Below are positions 44,940 to 53,565 of a stretch of DNA of 64,000 nt, in pieces. The position numbers and the translations under genes were made by a program. The notes under the pieces are model-generated. The model made no database searches and was not told the origin of the DNA. It was given only the letters and a program-made list of their open reading frames with translations. The DNA lies in contig JAGLBD010000003.1 of NCBI GenBank assembly GCA_018260425.1, positions 21,887 to 85,886 of the forward strand, written 5' to 3'. Source of the stretch: Pseudogulbenkiania sp. (GTDB taxonomy: Bacteria; Pseudomonadota; Gammaproteobacteria; Burkholderiales; Chromobacteriaceae). The stretch's first letter is position 1, and every line of letters starts with the position of its first letter.

Positions 44940-45997
44940 CTTATCACCCCTATGTTCGAGTTTATGGTGTTGTGGGGAACATTCGAACTGGAAAGGTGAT
45001 AAGGGTTCCGGGATGCGCGCGGCTGGGAGCTGAATCAGTAAAAACCGAGTGGGTATGACACGGGTTCTGGCCGACCAGTGAAGCACTGGCCGGGCGTGTT
45101 GCCTCATTGCTTCGGAATGCTGCCGGCCAACAGGCTGCGGCCATCGGCACTTTTTGCCGTGAAGATCAGACTCTGCATCGTGTCCTCGGGCAAGATGACC
45201 AGTGCGGCGAGTCCCGTCAACGTGACCTCTCCCGGCGGGTTGTTGCCGAGCAGGCAACGAGAGACCCCTCCGTCAGGTATCACCGTCAAGGTGATCCGGT
45301 AGAGATTTTTATTGCCTTGGCCCCGTTCGGTAATCGCGCCGTGGGTGATCGTACAACCGGGCAGTTTCCCGCTTGAAATGATTCCGTTGGAATCGACTTC
45401 CAACGCTGACGTTGCCGTTGGCTGGTAGTGTGGCAAGTCGCCGATCTTACGGGCCGTAGAACTATAGTGGCCGACCAGCCGGGAGAGTGCGCCGGAGTCA
45501 TCGTATTGCGGGCTATAGGTCATGGTGGATGTGTCGACGGGCTTGCCATTGCTGCCCTTCACCCGGTGCGAGCGCACCGCTCCTGTCTTGATGCCATTGG
45601 CGACAAAGCCTGTCGCACGCGGCATGTCATTGAAATCATTGTTCGACTGGGCAAATTTGAACCCTTGCGGTCCTCCGGTCATTGGCGCAATCAGTGCGAA
45701 TGCGGGTGACGTGTTGCCGGTCTTGGCGAACCAGATACCTTCGGCGGACTGTCGGTGGGTCACCGGGAGTCTGGCCTTGCCGGCCTCTTTGCCCGTGGAG
45801 CCACCTCCCCATCCCTTACAGGCGGTCAGGGTGGCAAGTAATGCAATGACGGTAATGGTTGCTGTTTTGCTAATCAACGTATCTTCCCCTGTGTTCGAGT
45901 TTAGGGTGGTGCGGGGAAATTCGAACAGGGGAGGCGATAAGGGTTCCGGGATGGCCGGAGCGAGGGAGTGAATCAGTCAAAACCGACGGGGTGGGGT
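44937..45997. repeat. Direct repeat of lipoprotein gene plus leader, about 938-bp period
   Basis: The leader of copy A (44937-45058) and that of copy B (45875-45997) align closely, sharing GATAAGGGTTCCGGGATG and flanking sequence, just as the genes they precede do. Gene and control region were duplicated together. Confidence 0.8.
45104..45877 (-). CDS. Putative lipoprotein, copy B of a tandem pair
   Basis: A 257-residue paralogue of copy A, also starting with TTG (45877) and preceded by AGGGGAAG. The signal peptide is almost identical (MISKTATITVIALLATLTAC). It shares SAEGIWFAKT, MTYSPQYDDSGALSRLVG and the IPKQ C-terminus. It lacks a segment of about 20 residues present in copy A. A few substitutions are spread along the length, so both copies appear maintained. 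Probably anchored in the outer membrane; function unknown. Confidence 0.75.
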   Translation of the reverse strand: MISKTATITVIALLATLTACKGWGGGSTGKEAGKARLPVTHRQSAEGIWFAKTGNTSPAFALIAPMTGGPQGFKFAQSNNDFNDMPRATGFVANGIKTGAVRSHRVKGSNGKPVDTSTMTYSPQYDDSGALSRLVGHYSSTARKIGDLPHYQPTATSALEVDSNGIISSGKLPGCTITHGAITERGQGNKNLYRITLTVIPDGGVSRCLLGNNPPGEVTLTGLAALVILPEDTMQSLIFTAKSADGRSLLAGSIPKQ

Positions 45998-46281
45998 GTG
46001 GGGGACGATCGTCAAACGTAAAAAAAAGGGACCGGTTTCCCGCCGATCATCCCGTTGTTCGTTAAAAGCCGGCTGGCGGCTTTCTCCTCCATCTCTATCT
46101 TTGTTGTCAGGTCAGACTTGGCGCATGCTGCAGGCGGGAAACCGGTCTAACTGCTGGTTGGGTATTGCCTGATTGTTGTTCAGACGAGCCCAGTGTGCCC
46201 AAACCCTGAAAACAAGTAAAGCATTGACTCTAATCCGGATGGAATGCTGCGCTGCATGATGTAGCGCTCGCGGTACACGGG
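45998..46281. other. Intergenic region with a long inverted repeat
   Basis: Together with the copy B leader this makes about 400 bp without a protein gene. It contains the 46030-46147 inverted repeat and an AT-rich stretch (46195-46235). Confidence 0.6.
46020..46147 (-). ncRNA. Candidate structured RNA or large terminator
   Basis: The 14-bp arms ACCGGTTTCCCGCC (46031-46044) and GGCGGGAAACCGGT (46133-46146), plus one more pair outside, enclose 88 bases. These include an inner 7-bp hairpin, AAAGCCG with CGGCTTT on the minus strand (about 46065-46083). Read on the minus strand the outer stem ends in CCCTTTTTTT. It could be a small RNA with its own terminator, the terminator of the copper-chaperone gene, or a miniature mobile element. 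No known RNA family was recognised. Confidence 0.4.
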
Positions 46282-46734
46282 TCAATGACCGTGGGGTTCG
46301 TCTTTCTCCACCACGACCTGAACCTCGACATCACCGGCTTTTTCAAAATGCAGTTTCATCGGGAAGCGCTCGCCGGCCTTGAGTTCCGCGGTCGGTGAAA
46401 ACAGCATCACGTGATATTTGCCGGGAGCAAACACCACTTTGCCGCCGGCCGGGATGGTGACACCGCCTTCGACCTTGCGCATGCGCATGACGCCCTGATC
46501 ATTGATATGGTTGTGCAGCTCGGCACTTTTGGCACGCGGAGTATCAACCTGAACCAGCTTGTCGTCGCTGTTGCCTTGATTGTCGAGAGTAAAGTAAACC
46601 GCACCGGTCGGACTGTTGGCCGGCATGGCCCGGGCCCAGGGGTGACCAATCAGGATCTTGCCGGCATGATATTCATGGGCAGAGGCGGCAAGGGCAATGG
46701 CACTCAGCGTAACAGCGGCAACAAGACGTTTCAT
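46282..46734 (-). CDS. Periplasmic copper chaperone PCu(A)C
   Basis: A 150-residue exported protein with signal peptide (residues 1-19, ending ASA). It carries the Cu(I)-binding pattern of the family: LHNHINDQGVMRMRKV and, later, GKYHVMLF, giving the H-M-H-M set. A histidine-rich tail (EPHGH) and N-terminal HEYHAG may add copper binding. PCu(A)C proteins deliver copper to the CuA/CuB sites of cytochrome oxidase; no oxidase or Sco gene lies nearby. Confidence 0.92.
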   Translation of the reverse strand: MKRLVAAVTLSAIALAASAHEYHAGKILIGHPWARAMPANSPTGAVYFTLDNQGNSDDKLVQVDTPRAKSAELHNHINDQGVMRMRKVEGGVTIPAGGKVVFAPGKYHVMLFSPTAELKAGERFPMKLHFEKAGDVEVQVVVEKDEPHGH

Positions 46735-46908
46735 GATTTACCTGGCATGGAAGAAATGGGTACGTTGCGACGTTAGCACAGATGGCGGATTTCGTGCTGT
46801 GACAAACTGTCGCAGGGGCGACCATGGTTTAAGGTTCGACGACGTTGCGGTACCCGCGTGATGACATCTATATTAGAATCTGCTTGATTACGTGTGTGGA
46901 CTGTTTTC

Positions 46909-47556
46909 ATGTTCAAGACCCTGTCGCTGCAGTTCCTGTTCGGCGGCCTCATCAGCCTCGTGACAATCACCAACCCCTTGTCCAAGATTCCCTTGTTCGT
47001 CACGTTGACCCGTGACATGAGTGATTTGCGACGGGCTACCCAGGCCAAGTGGGCCTGTCTGTATGCCGCCATGATCATGGTGGTGTGTCTGGTGGCCGGC
47101 AATGTAATCTTGTCGGTATTCGGGATTTCCTATGGCGCCTTGCGTATTGCCGGTGGTTTTGTGGTGGCGGTGCTGGGGTATCGCATGTTGTTTCTGACGC
47201 AGGACCCGGGCATGGCGCCACGCCCGGACAGCCAGCGTGAGGATGTGTCGTTTTTTCCGATTGCCATGCCGGGCATCAGCGGACCGGGGACCATTGCGGT
47301 GGTGATCGGCATTTCGACCGAGATTGCCGAACTGGCCAGTCTGACCGAGAAGTCGCTGGCCTTTGCCATGACGATCGGGGCGATCGGACTGACCAGTTTC
47401 GGGATGTGGCTGGTGTTGCGCTCCTCGGTGTTGATCTCGGAGCGCCTGGGTCATGCCGGACGGGAGGTCATGACCCGGCTGATGGGATTTTTGCTGATCT
47501 GTGTCGGTGTGCAGTTTATCGGTTCCGGTGTGCGCACCTTCATGTCAGGTTCCTGA
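46909..47556 (+). CDS. MarC-family membrane protein (UPF0056)
   Basis: A 215-residue protein with six hydrophobic segments. TITNPLSKIPLFVTLT at the first reentrant region and SFFPIAMPGISGPGTIAVVIG at the fourth are the duplicated NP(x)G-type motifs of the family. The name derives from an early link to multiple antibiotic resistance that was later withdrawn; function unknown. The start is the ATG at 46909. Its stop abuts the convergent permease stop without any gap. Confidence 0.9.
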   Translation: MFKTLSLQFLFGGLISLVTITNPLSKIPLFVTLTRDMSDLRRATQAKWACLYAAMIMVVCLVAGNVILSVFGISYGALRIAGGFVVAVLGYRMLFLTQDPGMAPRPDSQREDVSFFPIAMPGISGPGTIAVVIGISTEIAELASLTEKSLAFAMTIGAIGLTSFGMWLVLRSSVLISERLGHAGREVMTRLMGFLLICVGVQFIGSGVRTFMSGS

Positions 47557-48876
47557 TCAGGCGGTCGCCAACTCAACCTTGTTGCGCCATTGGCGCCAGG
47601 TATACATCGGAATGCCGGCGATCAGGACCAGAAAGGTCCAGAAGGCCGCATCGCGTCCTGCGCCATAAATCGCCCCCAGTGTGAACAGGAACGCCAGCAC
47701 GGCCGTCACCACGGCCTTGCGGATTTCCCTGGGGGTGGCCTCGACCTTGCCATCCACCAGAATCTGCAATTGCGCGGCTGCGCAGAATGCATAGGGTATC
47801 AGCGCCGTCAGGGTGCCCAGCAATGCCACGATATTGAACATGCCGACCAGGCTCTCGTTGAAATCCATCGCCATCAGCACCGTCACCAGAATGCTCGAGG
47901 CAATCAGGCCATTGGCCGGAACACCATGGCGGTTGAGTTTTGCCAGTGAGTGGGGAAACAGTCCGTCCCGTGCGGCCGCCATGGGGATTTGTCCCTGCAG
48001 TAGTGCCCAACCATTCAAGGTCCCCATACAGGCAATTACCGCACCGGCCGCGACCAGCAGATAGCCGGTATGGCCGAACAGCAGGCGGGCGGCATCGGCA
48101 AACGGGGCGCTGGATTTGGCCAGCTCGCCGGCCGGGATCATGCCTTGAATGGCCGTGACCGACACGATGTAGATCACCGCAGTGAAGACCGTACCGAAGA
48201 TCGTGGCATTCGGGATGGTCTTCTGCGGTTCGACGACATCGTCGGCGGGTACGGTGGCCGACTCCAGTCCGACGAATGACCACATGGTCAGTGCCGCTAC
48301 CTGGAAGACCACATTGACCAATGAGAGCGGATCGGCAGGCTTGGTGCTGGCGACCTGCAGATTGGCAATGTCGAAGTGGAACAGTCCCACGATGCCGACC
48401 AGCAGCAGCGGAATCAGTTTGAGCAGTGTCATGACCAGACCAAAGGCACCGGCGGTACGACTGCCCAGCAAATTGACCAGAGTGAAGAACCAGATGAAGG
48501 CGACGCCGGCAAGACACCCTGCCACCGGGTTGGCCAGTGCCGGCACAAACACCTTGAGGTAGCCGATCAGCGTGACCGCAACCGCGGCGTTGCCGATCCA
48601 GGCCGCCTTCCAGTAGCACCAGGCACACAGATAGGCGGCAAAGTCGCCGTAGGCGCGCCGGGTATAGGCATAGGGCCCCCCTGCTGCGGGTTCGGCACGT
48701 ACCAGAAAGGCGAACATCATCGCCAGACACACGGACCCCGCCGTGGCCAGCGCCCAGCCCCACAGACTATGCAGGCCGAAGGGGGCGAGCGAGGATGGCA
48801 AAAGAAAAATGCCCGAGCCGATCATATTACCGATGACCAGCGCCGAGCACATCCAGAATCCCATTTTCTTGGACAT
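47557..48876 (-). CDS. Amino-acid permease/antiporter of the APC superfamily (AdiC/PotE-like)
   Basis: A 439-residue inner-membrane protein with about twelve hydrophobic segments. MGFWMCSALVIGNMIGSGIFLLP, split over residues 5-27, contains the substrate-binding GSGIF motif of APC transporters. The length and the AAGGPYAYTRRAYGDFAAY segment fit the basic amino acid/polyamine antiporter group (AdiC, CadB, PotE). No decarboxylase gene is adjacent, so exchange with a decarboxylation product is not indicated. The start is the ATG at 48876 with GGAGAC upstream; the longer frame adds 28 residues with no membrane character. Confidence 0.85.
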   Translation of the reverse strand: MSKKMGFWMCSALVIGNMIGSGIFLLPSSLAPFGLHSLWGWALATAGSVCLAMMFAFLVRAEPAAGGPYAYTRRAYGDFAAYLCAWCYWKAAWIGNAAVAVTLIGYLKVFVPALANPVAGCLAGVAFIWFFTLVNLLGSRTAGAFGLVMTLLKLIPLLLVGIVGLFHFDIANLQVASTKPADPLSLVNVVFQVAALTMWSFVGLESATVPADDVVEPQKTIPNATIFGTVFTAVIYIVSVTAIQGMIPAGELAKSSAPFADAARLLFGHTGYLLVAAGAVIACMGTLNGWALLQGQIPMAAARDGLFPHSLAKLNRHGVPANGLIASSILVTVLMAMDFNESLVGMFNIVALLGTLTALIPYAFCAAAQLQILVDGKVEATPREIRKAVVTAVLAFLFTLGAIYGAGRDAAFWTFLVLIAGIPMYTWRQWRNKVELATA

Positions 48877-49020
48877 GGTGTCTCCGCAAGGTGTTGCTGT
48901 TCGGAAGTCGAATCCGAACTTAACGCAGTCGCGGAGATATGGTGCACACGCCGATGTCACTATACCTATACGGTATTTTAAATGACATTTGATGGTGCTT
49001 TATGGTGGGAGTCGAACAAA

Positions 49021-49055
49021 CCCGGGCAGACCATTCCTGTCATGCTCTGCCCGGG
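49021..49055 (-). terminator. Hairpin after the sterol-desaturase-like gene
   Basis: CCCGGGCAGA and TCTGCCCGGG, perfect 10-bp arms around a 15-base loop. On the minus strand it continues TTTGTT, consistent with a terminator. Confidence 0.7.
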
Positions 49056-49081
49056 CGGGTGCGGCAACTGTCGCTAGCGGC

Positions 49082-49942
49082 TCAGTCTTTCTCTCTGGCC
49101 AGCGCCTCGGCCTTTTCCGGAGGGGCAACGAGTTGCGCCAGCTTGCCTTTGAGTGTCGGGGCATGGCGGAAATCGGCAAACATGTCGAACCACTCGGTCA
49201 GGCTGACGCGCAGCGGGTTGAAGGTATTGACCGGCTTCACCGTGCCATACTCGCAGGGTTCCGCAGTGATTTCTTCGACATAGGTGCCGAACAGTCGGTC
49301 CCATATCGACAGCACACCGGCGTAGTTGTGGTCGATATAGCGCGGATTCATGGCGTGATGGCTGCGGTGAATCGATGGCGTATTGAAGACCCACTCCAGC
49401 GGACCCAGTTTGGGAATGGCCCGGGTATGCACGAAGAACTGGAAGGCGAGATTGAGCAGCACGATGGCGATCACCTGCTCCGGAGGAAAACCTATCCAGG
49501 CGATCGGCAACCAAAATAACCACATCCCGGCGACCGGATACATCAGACTCTGGCGGAAGGCGGTGGAGAAGTTCATCAATGTCGAACTGTGGTGCACGCT
49601 ATGCGCGGCCCACAGCCAGCGAACCCGGTGGCTGGCGCGATGAAACCAGTAATAAAGAAAGTCCTGCAGCAGGAACAGAATCAGCAGGCTTTGCCAGCCG
49701 TTGTCAAACGTGAACAGTCGGTGTGACTGATAGATCCAGTGATACAGCGGCAGCACCAACAGCCAGGCCAGCTTGTCGGCGCCCTGATGCAACAGTGCCA
49801 GAGCCAGGTTGCACAGGCTGTCTTTCAGCACGAAGCGCTCGGCCAGCACCCCCTGCCGACGGTAGTGCCAGGCTTCCAGCGCAATGAACAACACGAATAC
49901 CGGCCCGAGGGCCAGTAGTATCCATTCAACGTCAAACCCCAT
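49082..49942 (-). CDS. Sterol desaturase/fatty-acid hydroxylase superfamily membrane protein
   Basis: A 286-residue protein with several hydrophobic segments and the di-iron histidine boxes of the superfamily: HRASH (about residue 101), HSVHHSS (about 114-120) and HRSHH (about 193-197). Proteins of this type oxidise lipids or carotenoids or cleave ether lipids; bacterial members differ widely and the substrate here is unknown. It stands alone between the permease and rodA with its own terminator. Confidence 0.85.
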   Translation of the reverse strand: MGFDVEWILLALGPVFVLFIALEAWHYRRQGVLAERFVLKDSLCNLALALLHQGADKLAWLLVLPLYHWIYQSHRLFTFDNGWQSLLILFLLQDFLYYWFHRASHRVRWLWAAHSVHHSSTLMNFSTAFRQSLMYPVAGMWLFWLPIAWIGFPPEQVIAIVLLNLAFQFFVHTRAIPKLGPLEWVFNTPSIHRSHHAMNPRYIDHNYAGVLSIWDRLFGTYVEEITAEPCEYGTVKPVNTFNPLRVSLTEWFDMFADFRHAPTLKGKLAQLVAPPEKAEALAREKD

Positions 49943-50038
49943 CTTGCTCTCCTCGTGTTGCGCCTGTTGAGTCGGCGCTAATCGTTTGATTCGAGCAATT
50001 ATCCTAAATGTCAGAATGGGTATTTGGCAATGAATGGA

Positions 50039-51133
50039 TTATTTTCTTTGATTTGCGATGCCCATCAACATGCCCATGCCGACGAACAGGGTCACTGTTG
50101 CCGTACCGCCATAGGAGACGAAGGGTAGCGGAACACCGACGACGGGCAGAATGCCTGACACCATGCCCATGTTGACAAAGGCGTAGACGAAAAAGGATAA
50201 GGTAATCGAGCCGGCCATCAATCGGCCATACAGTGTCGGTGCCCGAGCGGTGATCATCAGGCCGCGACTGATGATAAGCAGGTAGAGCACTACCAGCAGA
50301 ATGTTGCCGATCATGCCGAACTCTTCGGAGTACACCGCGAAAATGAAATCGGTGGTCCGTTCCGGAATGTAGTCCAGGTGCGTCTGGGTGCCCTTGAGCC
50401 AGCCTTTGCCGAAAGGGCCACCTGAACCAATGGCGATCATCGACTGGATAATGTGGTAGCCGGCACCCAAGGGGTCGGTCATCGGGTCGATCAAGGTCAG
50501 TACCCGTTTTCTTTGGTAGTCATGCAGCATTGGCCAGATGATGGGCAGGGCAGAGGCCCCCGCAATGACTCCGCCAATAATGATTTTCCAGGACAAGCCC
50601 GCGAAGAACAGCACGAAAAACCCGGCCGCCATGATCAGTGTGGCGGTGCCAAGGTCAGGTTGTTTCAATACCAGCCCGGTCGGCAACAGCATCAGCAAGG
50701 CGCCGACGGCGTAGTGCCACCAGCGCATCGACATTTCGAACTTTTGGAAATACCAGGCCAACATCATCGGCAAGGCGATCTTCATGATCTCGGACGGCTG
50801 GATGCGGGTAATGCCGATGGAGATCCAGCGCGTCGAGCCATTCACGGTGATCCCCTTGAAGTGCACGGCCAGCAGCAGGATCATGCCAAGCAAATAGATC
50901 GGCGGGGCGAAATTCATTACTACCTGCGGCCGGGCGCGCGCCAGCAGCCACATGATAACCAGCGACAGGAAGGTGTAGATCAGCTTGTTGTCGATCTTGT
51001 AGAAGCTCTGGTTGGAGGCCGAGTACAGCACCAACAGGCTGAGCAGGAAAACCAGGCCGAGAAACAGCATCAGCCAGCCATCCAGCGGTTCTTTGATCGC
51101 TTGCCAGAGGCGTTTAATCAGGTGGGGCTGCAT
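50039..51133 (-). CDS. rodA: Rod-shape SEDS glycosyltransferase RodA
   Basis: A 364-residue SEDS-family polymerase with about ten transmembrane segments. It makes lateral-wall peptidoglycan with PBP2. Family landmarks are RWISIGITRIQPSEIMKIA (about residues 102-120), VLKQPDLGTA and the C-terminal LPVVGVPLPFVSYGGTA. The start overlaps mrdA by 20 bases. It is last in the mreB-mreC-mreD-mrdA-rodA operon. Confidence 0.96.
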   Translation of the reverse strand: MQPHLIKRLWQAIKEPLDGWLMLFLGLVFLLSLLVLYSASNQSFYKIDNKLIYTFLSLVIMWLLARARPQVVMNFAPPIYLLGMILLLAVHFKGITVNGSTRWISIGITRIQPSEIMKIALPMMLAWYFQKFEMSMRWWHYAVGALLMLLPTGLVLKQPDLGTATLIMAAGFFVLFFAGLSWKIIIGGVIAGASALPIIWPMLHDYQRKRVLTLIDPMTDPLGAGYHIIQSMIAIGSGGPFGKGWLKGTQTHLDYIPERTTDFIFAVYSEEFGMIGNILLVVLYLLIISRGLMITARAPTLYGRLMAGSITLSFFVYAFVNMGMVSGILPVVGVPLPFVSYGGTATVTLFVGMGMLMGIANQRK

Positions 51134-53051
51134 CGGTCGACGGTGCCTCTTGCGGGATGGTTTTGAACTGGCCCATATCGCCAGGAATCTTGCCGGTCAG
51201 ATAGAAGTCGAACAGCGCGCGGGCAATCGGCGCGGCAGCCGCGGCACCAAAGCCGGCATTTTCGACAATGATGGCAACGGCGATGCGCGGTTTCTCCACC
51301 GGAGCGAAGGCAATGAACCATGAATGGTCACGCTTTTGTTCTGCCAGCGCCGAGGCGTTGTATTTCTGCCCCTGCGCGATACTGACCACCTGTGCCGTGC
51401 CGGTCTTGCCAGCCATGCTGTAGGTGAGCCCGGCACCAATGCGAGCTGCCGTGCCGCCCGGGCCGAGTACGCCGGTCATGCCCTGCTTCACATACTCGAA
51501 ATTGTCTTTGGCAAAGGGTAGCGTGCGCAGTGGTTGCGCATCAATGCGACGGGTCTTGCCGGTATGGGTGTCGACGACTTCCTGTACCAGATGGGGTTTG
51601 AACACGACGCCATCATTGGCCATGATGGCCGTGGCATTGGCCATCTGCAGCGGAGTGTAGGCATTGAAGCCCTGGCCGATGCCGATGCTCACCACGTCGG
51701 CGGGCAGCCAGCGGCTTGCTTGTGGGCCCCACTTGGCAAAACGTTTGGCTTTCCATTGCTTGCTGGGCAATACCCCGATCGCTTCGCCATCCAGATCGAT
51801 GCCGGTTTTGCTGCCCAGACCAAATTGGCCGACGACCGGATGAATCTTGTCGATGCCCATTTCCCAGGCGAGGCGGTAGAAGAAGGTGTCGCTGGATACC
51901 GTGATCGCACGTGCCAGATTGACCATGCCGTTACCGGTTTTGCGGCTGTCGCGGAACTCATGCGAACTGCCGGGCAGATAGAAAGTTGCCGGAGCCGGCC
52001 GGATGTCGGTCTTGCCGATGGCATTGTTTTCCAGGGCAGCCATCGAGATGAACGGTTTGAAGGTCGAGCCCGGGGGATACACACCACGCAAGGCGCGGTT
52101 GACCAACGGTTTCTGCCAGTCGCTGTTAAGCGCGGCCCAGGTCTGGTTGTCGATGCCGTCGATGAACAGGCTGGGGTCGAAACCGGGCTTGGACAGGAAG
52201 GCCAGCACTCCGCCGGTGGACGGGTCGATGGCCACCAGTGCGCCGCGGCGTTCGCCGAACATTCTGTCGGCCATTTCCTGCAGGCGGATGTCCAGCGCCA
52301 GTTTGAGGGTATTGCCGTTGACCGGCGGTGTGCGTTTCAGCGAGCGGATGGCTCGCCCGCCCGAGTCGGTTTCCATTTCCTCGAAGCCGACCGTGCCGTG
52401 CAGATCGTCTTCATAGATGGCTTCCAGACCGGTTTTACCAATATAGGTCGTGCCACGATAGTTGGTGGTCTTGTCGTCGTCTTCCAGCTTTTCCTTGTCT
52501 TGCTGGTTGATCCGGCCGATATAGCCCAGCACATGGCTGGTCATTTCCTTGTAAGGGTAGTCACGGAACAGGCGGGCCTTGACCTCTACGCCGGGATAAC
52601 TCCAGCCGTTGGCGGCAACCCGTGCCGCTTCCTCATCACTCAGTTTGACCTTGAGCGGGATGGCTTCAAAGCCTTTGGACTCGTCCAGCAGTTTGCGGAA
52701 GCGTTTCAGGTCGCGTGGTGTGACATCGACGATTTTCGACAGGTCGGCAATGGTCTTTTCCAGATTCTCGATCTTGCTGGGTGTCAGTTCCAGCGTATAG
52801 GCGGAGTAGTTCTGCGCCAGGACGATGCCGTTGCGGTCAACGATCAGGCCGCGGTTGGGGAGAATCGGCACCAGCGAGATACGGTTACTCTGGGCGAGGG
52901 TGCTGTAATGTTCATGCTGGAAAACCTGTAACCAGACAAACCGTGCAATCAACACGATGAACATCAGCACCATGAAAGAATAGGCGGCCAGCAGCCGCAG
53001 CTGGAACTGGCTTTCTTCTGCCTGAAGATTCTTCAGCTGAGGGCGGCGCAT
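51114..53051 (-). CDS. mrdA: Penicillin-binding protein 2 (elongation transpeptidase)
   Basis: A 645-residue class B PBP with one N-terminal membrane anchor (about residues 22-44), a dimerisation/pedestal domain and a transpeptidase domain. The catalytic serine lies in PPGSTFKPF (STxK, about residue 326), the SxN-type motif at SSDTFF (about 384) and KTG in MAGKTGTAQVV (about 544). It pairs with RodA in the elongasome, and its gene order and overlap with rodA reflect that. Confidence 0.96.
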   Translation of the reverse strand: MRRPQLKNLQAEESQFQLRLLAAYSFMVLMFIVLIARFVWLQVFQHEHYSTLAQSNRISLVPILPNRGLIVDRNGIVLAQNYSAYTLELTPSKIENLEKTIADLSKIVDVTPRDLKRFRKLLDESKGFEAIPLKVKLSDEEAARVAANGWSYPGVEVKARLFRDYPYKEMTSHVLGYIGRINQQDKEKLEDDDKTTNYRGTTYIGKTGLEAIYEDDLHGTVGFEEMETDSGGRAIRSLKRTPPVNGNTLKLALDIRLQEMADRMFGERRGALVAIDPSTGGVLAFLSKPGFDPSLFIDGIDNQTWAALNSDWQKPLVNRALRGVYPPGSTFKPFISMAALENNAIGKTDIRPAPATFYLPGSSHEFRDSRKTGNGMVNLARAITVSSDTFFYRLAWEMGIDKIHPVVGQFGLGSKTGIDLDGEAIGVLPSKQWKAKRFAKWGPQASRWLPADVVSIGIGQGFNAYTPLQMANATAIMANDGVVFKPHLVQEVVDTHTGKTRRIDAQPLRTLPFAKDNFEYVKQGMTGVLGPGGTAARIGAGLTYSMAGKTGTAQVVSIAQGQKYNASALAEQKRDHSWFIAFAPVEKPRIAVAIIVENAGFGAAAAAPIARALFDFYLTGKIPGDMGQFKTIPQEAPSTDAAPPD

Positions 53052-53058
53052 GGGGGGC

Positions 53059-53565
53059 TCAGTCGTTCAGGTTGCGGTAGGGAAGCAGCAACAATTTGGT
53101 GATCAATGGCCACAGCAGCGCTCCAGTCAACGGCGGCAGGAAGTAGGACCAGCCGACAAAGGCCGAACCGGCTGCCATGCGCGCTACCACCATGATGAAC
53201 TGGTTGATGAACATCAGTGCCATCACGCTGAGCGCCTGTTGTCCAAGGTTGAACATGATCAACTGGCGTTGGCGCAGCAGCGCGAGGAAACTGGTGACCG
53301 AGTAGGCGAGGGCATGCTGGCCGAACAGGCCTGCGCTGGCAATGTCGGCGAGAATGCCGACAATGAACGAGGTGCCGACACCGACGCGGCGGGGCTGGTT
53401 GATGACCCAGTACAGCACCAGCAAGCCGGTGAAGTCGGGCAGCCAAGCCTGCGCGCCGTCCGGCAAAGGCAGCAGTTCGAAGAGGATCGCCAGCATGAAG
53501 CTGAGCAGAATGATGCGGCGCTTCACCGGCTTGAGAATTTCTTTCGGGCGGTCGAACGACATCAA
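53059..53565 (-). CDS. mreD: Rod-shape-determining protein MreD
   Basis: A 168-residue inner-membrane protein with five hydrophobic segments. ALLFELLPLPDGAQAWLPDF-like sequence after the first segment (about residues 22-42) and ADIASAGLFGQHAL (about 72-85) match MreD. It overlaps mreC by four bases and precedes mrdA by seven. Confidence 0.93.
   Translation of the reverse strand: MMSFDRPKEILKPVKRRIILLSFMLAILFELLPLPDGAQAWLPDFTGLLVLYWVINQPRRVGVGTSFIVGILADIASAGLFGQHALAYSVTSFLALLRQRQLIMFNLGQQALSVMALMFINQFIMVVARMAAGSAFVGWSYFLPPLTGALLWPLITKLLLLPYRNLND

Noticed and set aside
44940..45257. N-terminal extension of lipoprotein copy A
   Set aside because: It would run through the leader and the end of copy B; the TTG start with lipoprotein signal matches the paralogue.
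49000..49016. Minus-strand TGTTCGACTCCCACCA resembling a tRNA 3' end
   Set aside because: Only the T-loop and a CCA-like end match; the spacing lacks a full acceptor stem and no upstream tRNA body exists.
51534..52931. 465-residue plus-strand frame over mrdA
   Set aside because: Antisense shadow of PBP2; no recognisable protein features.
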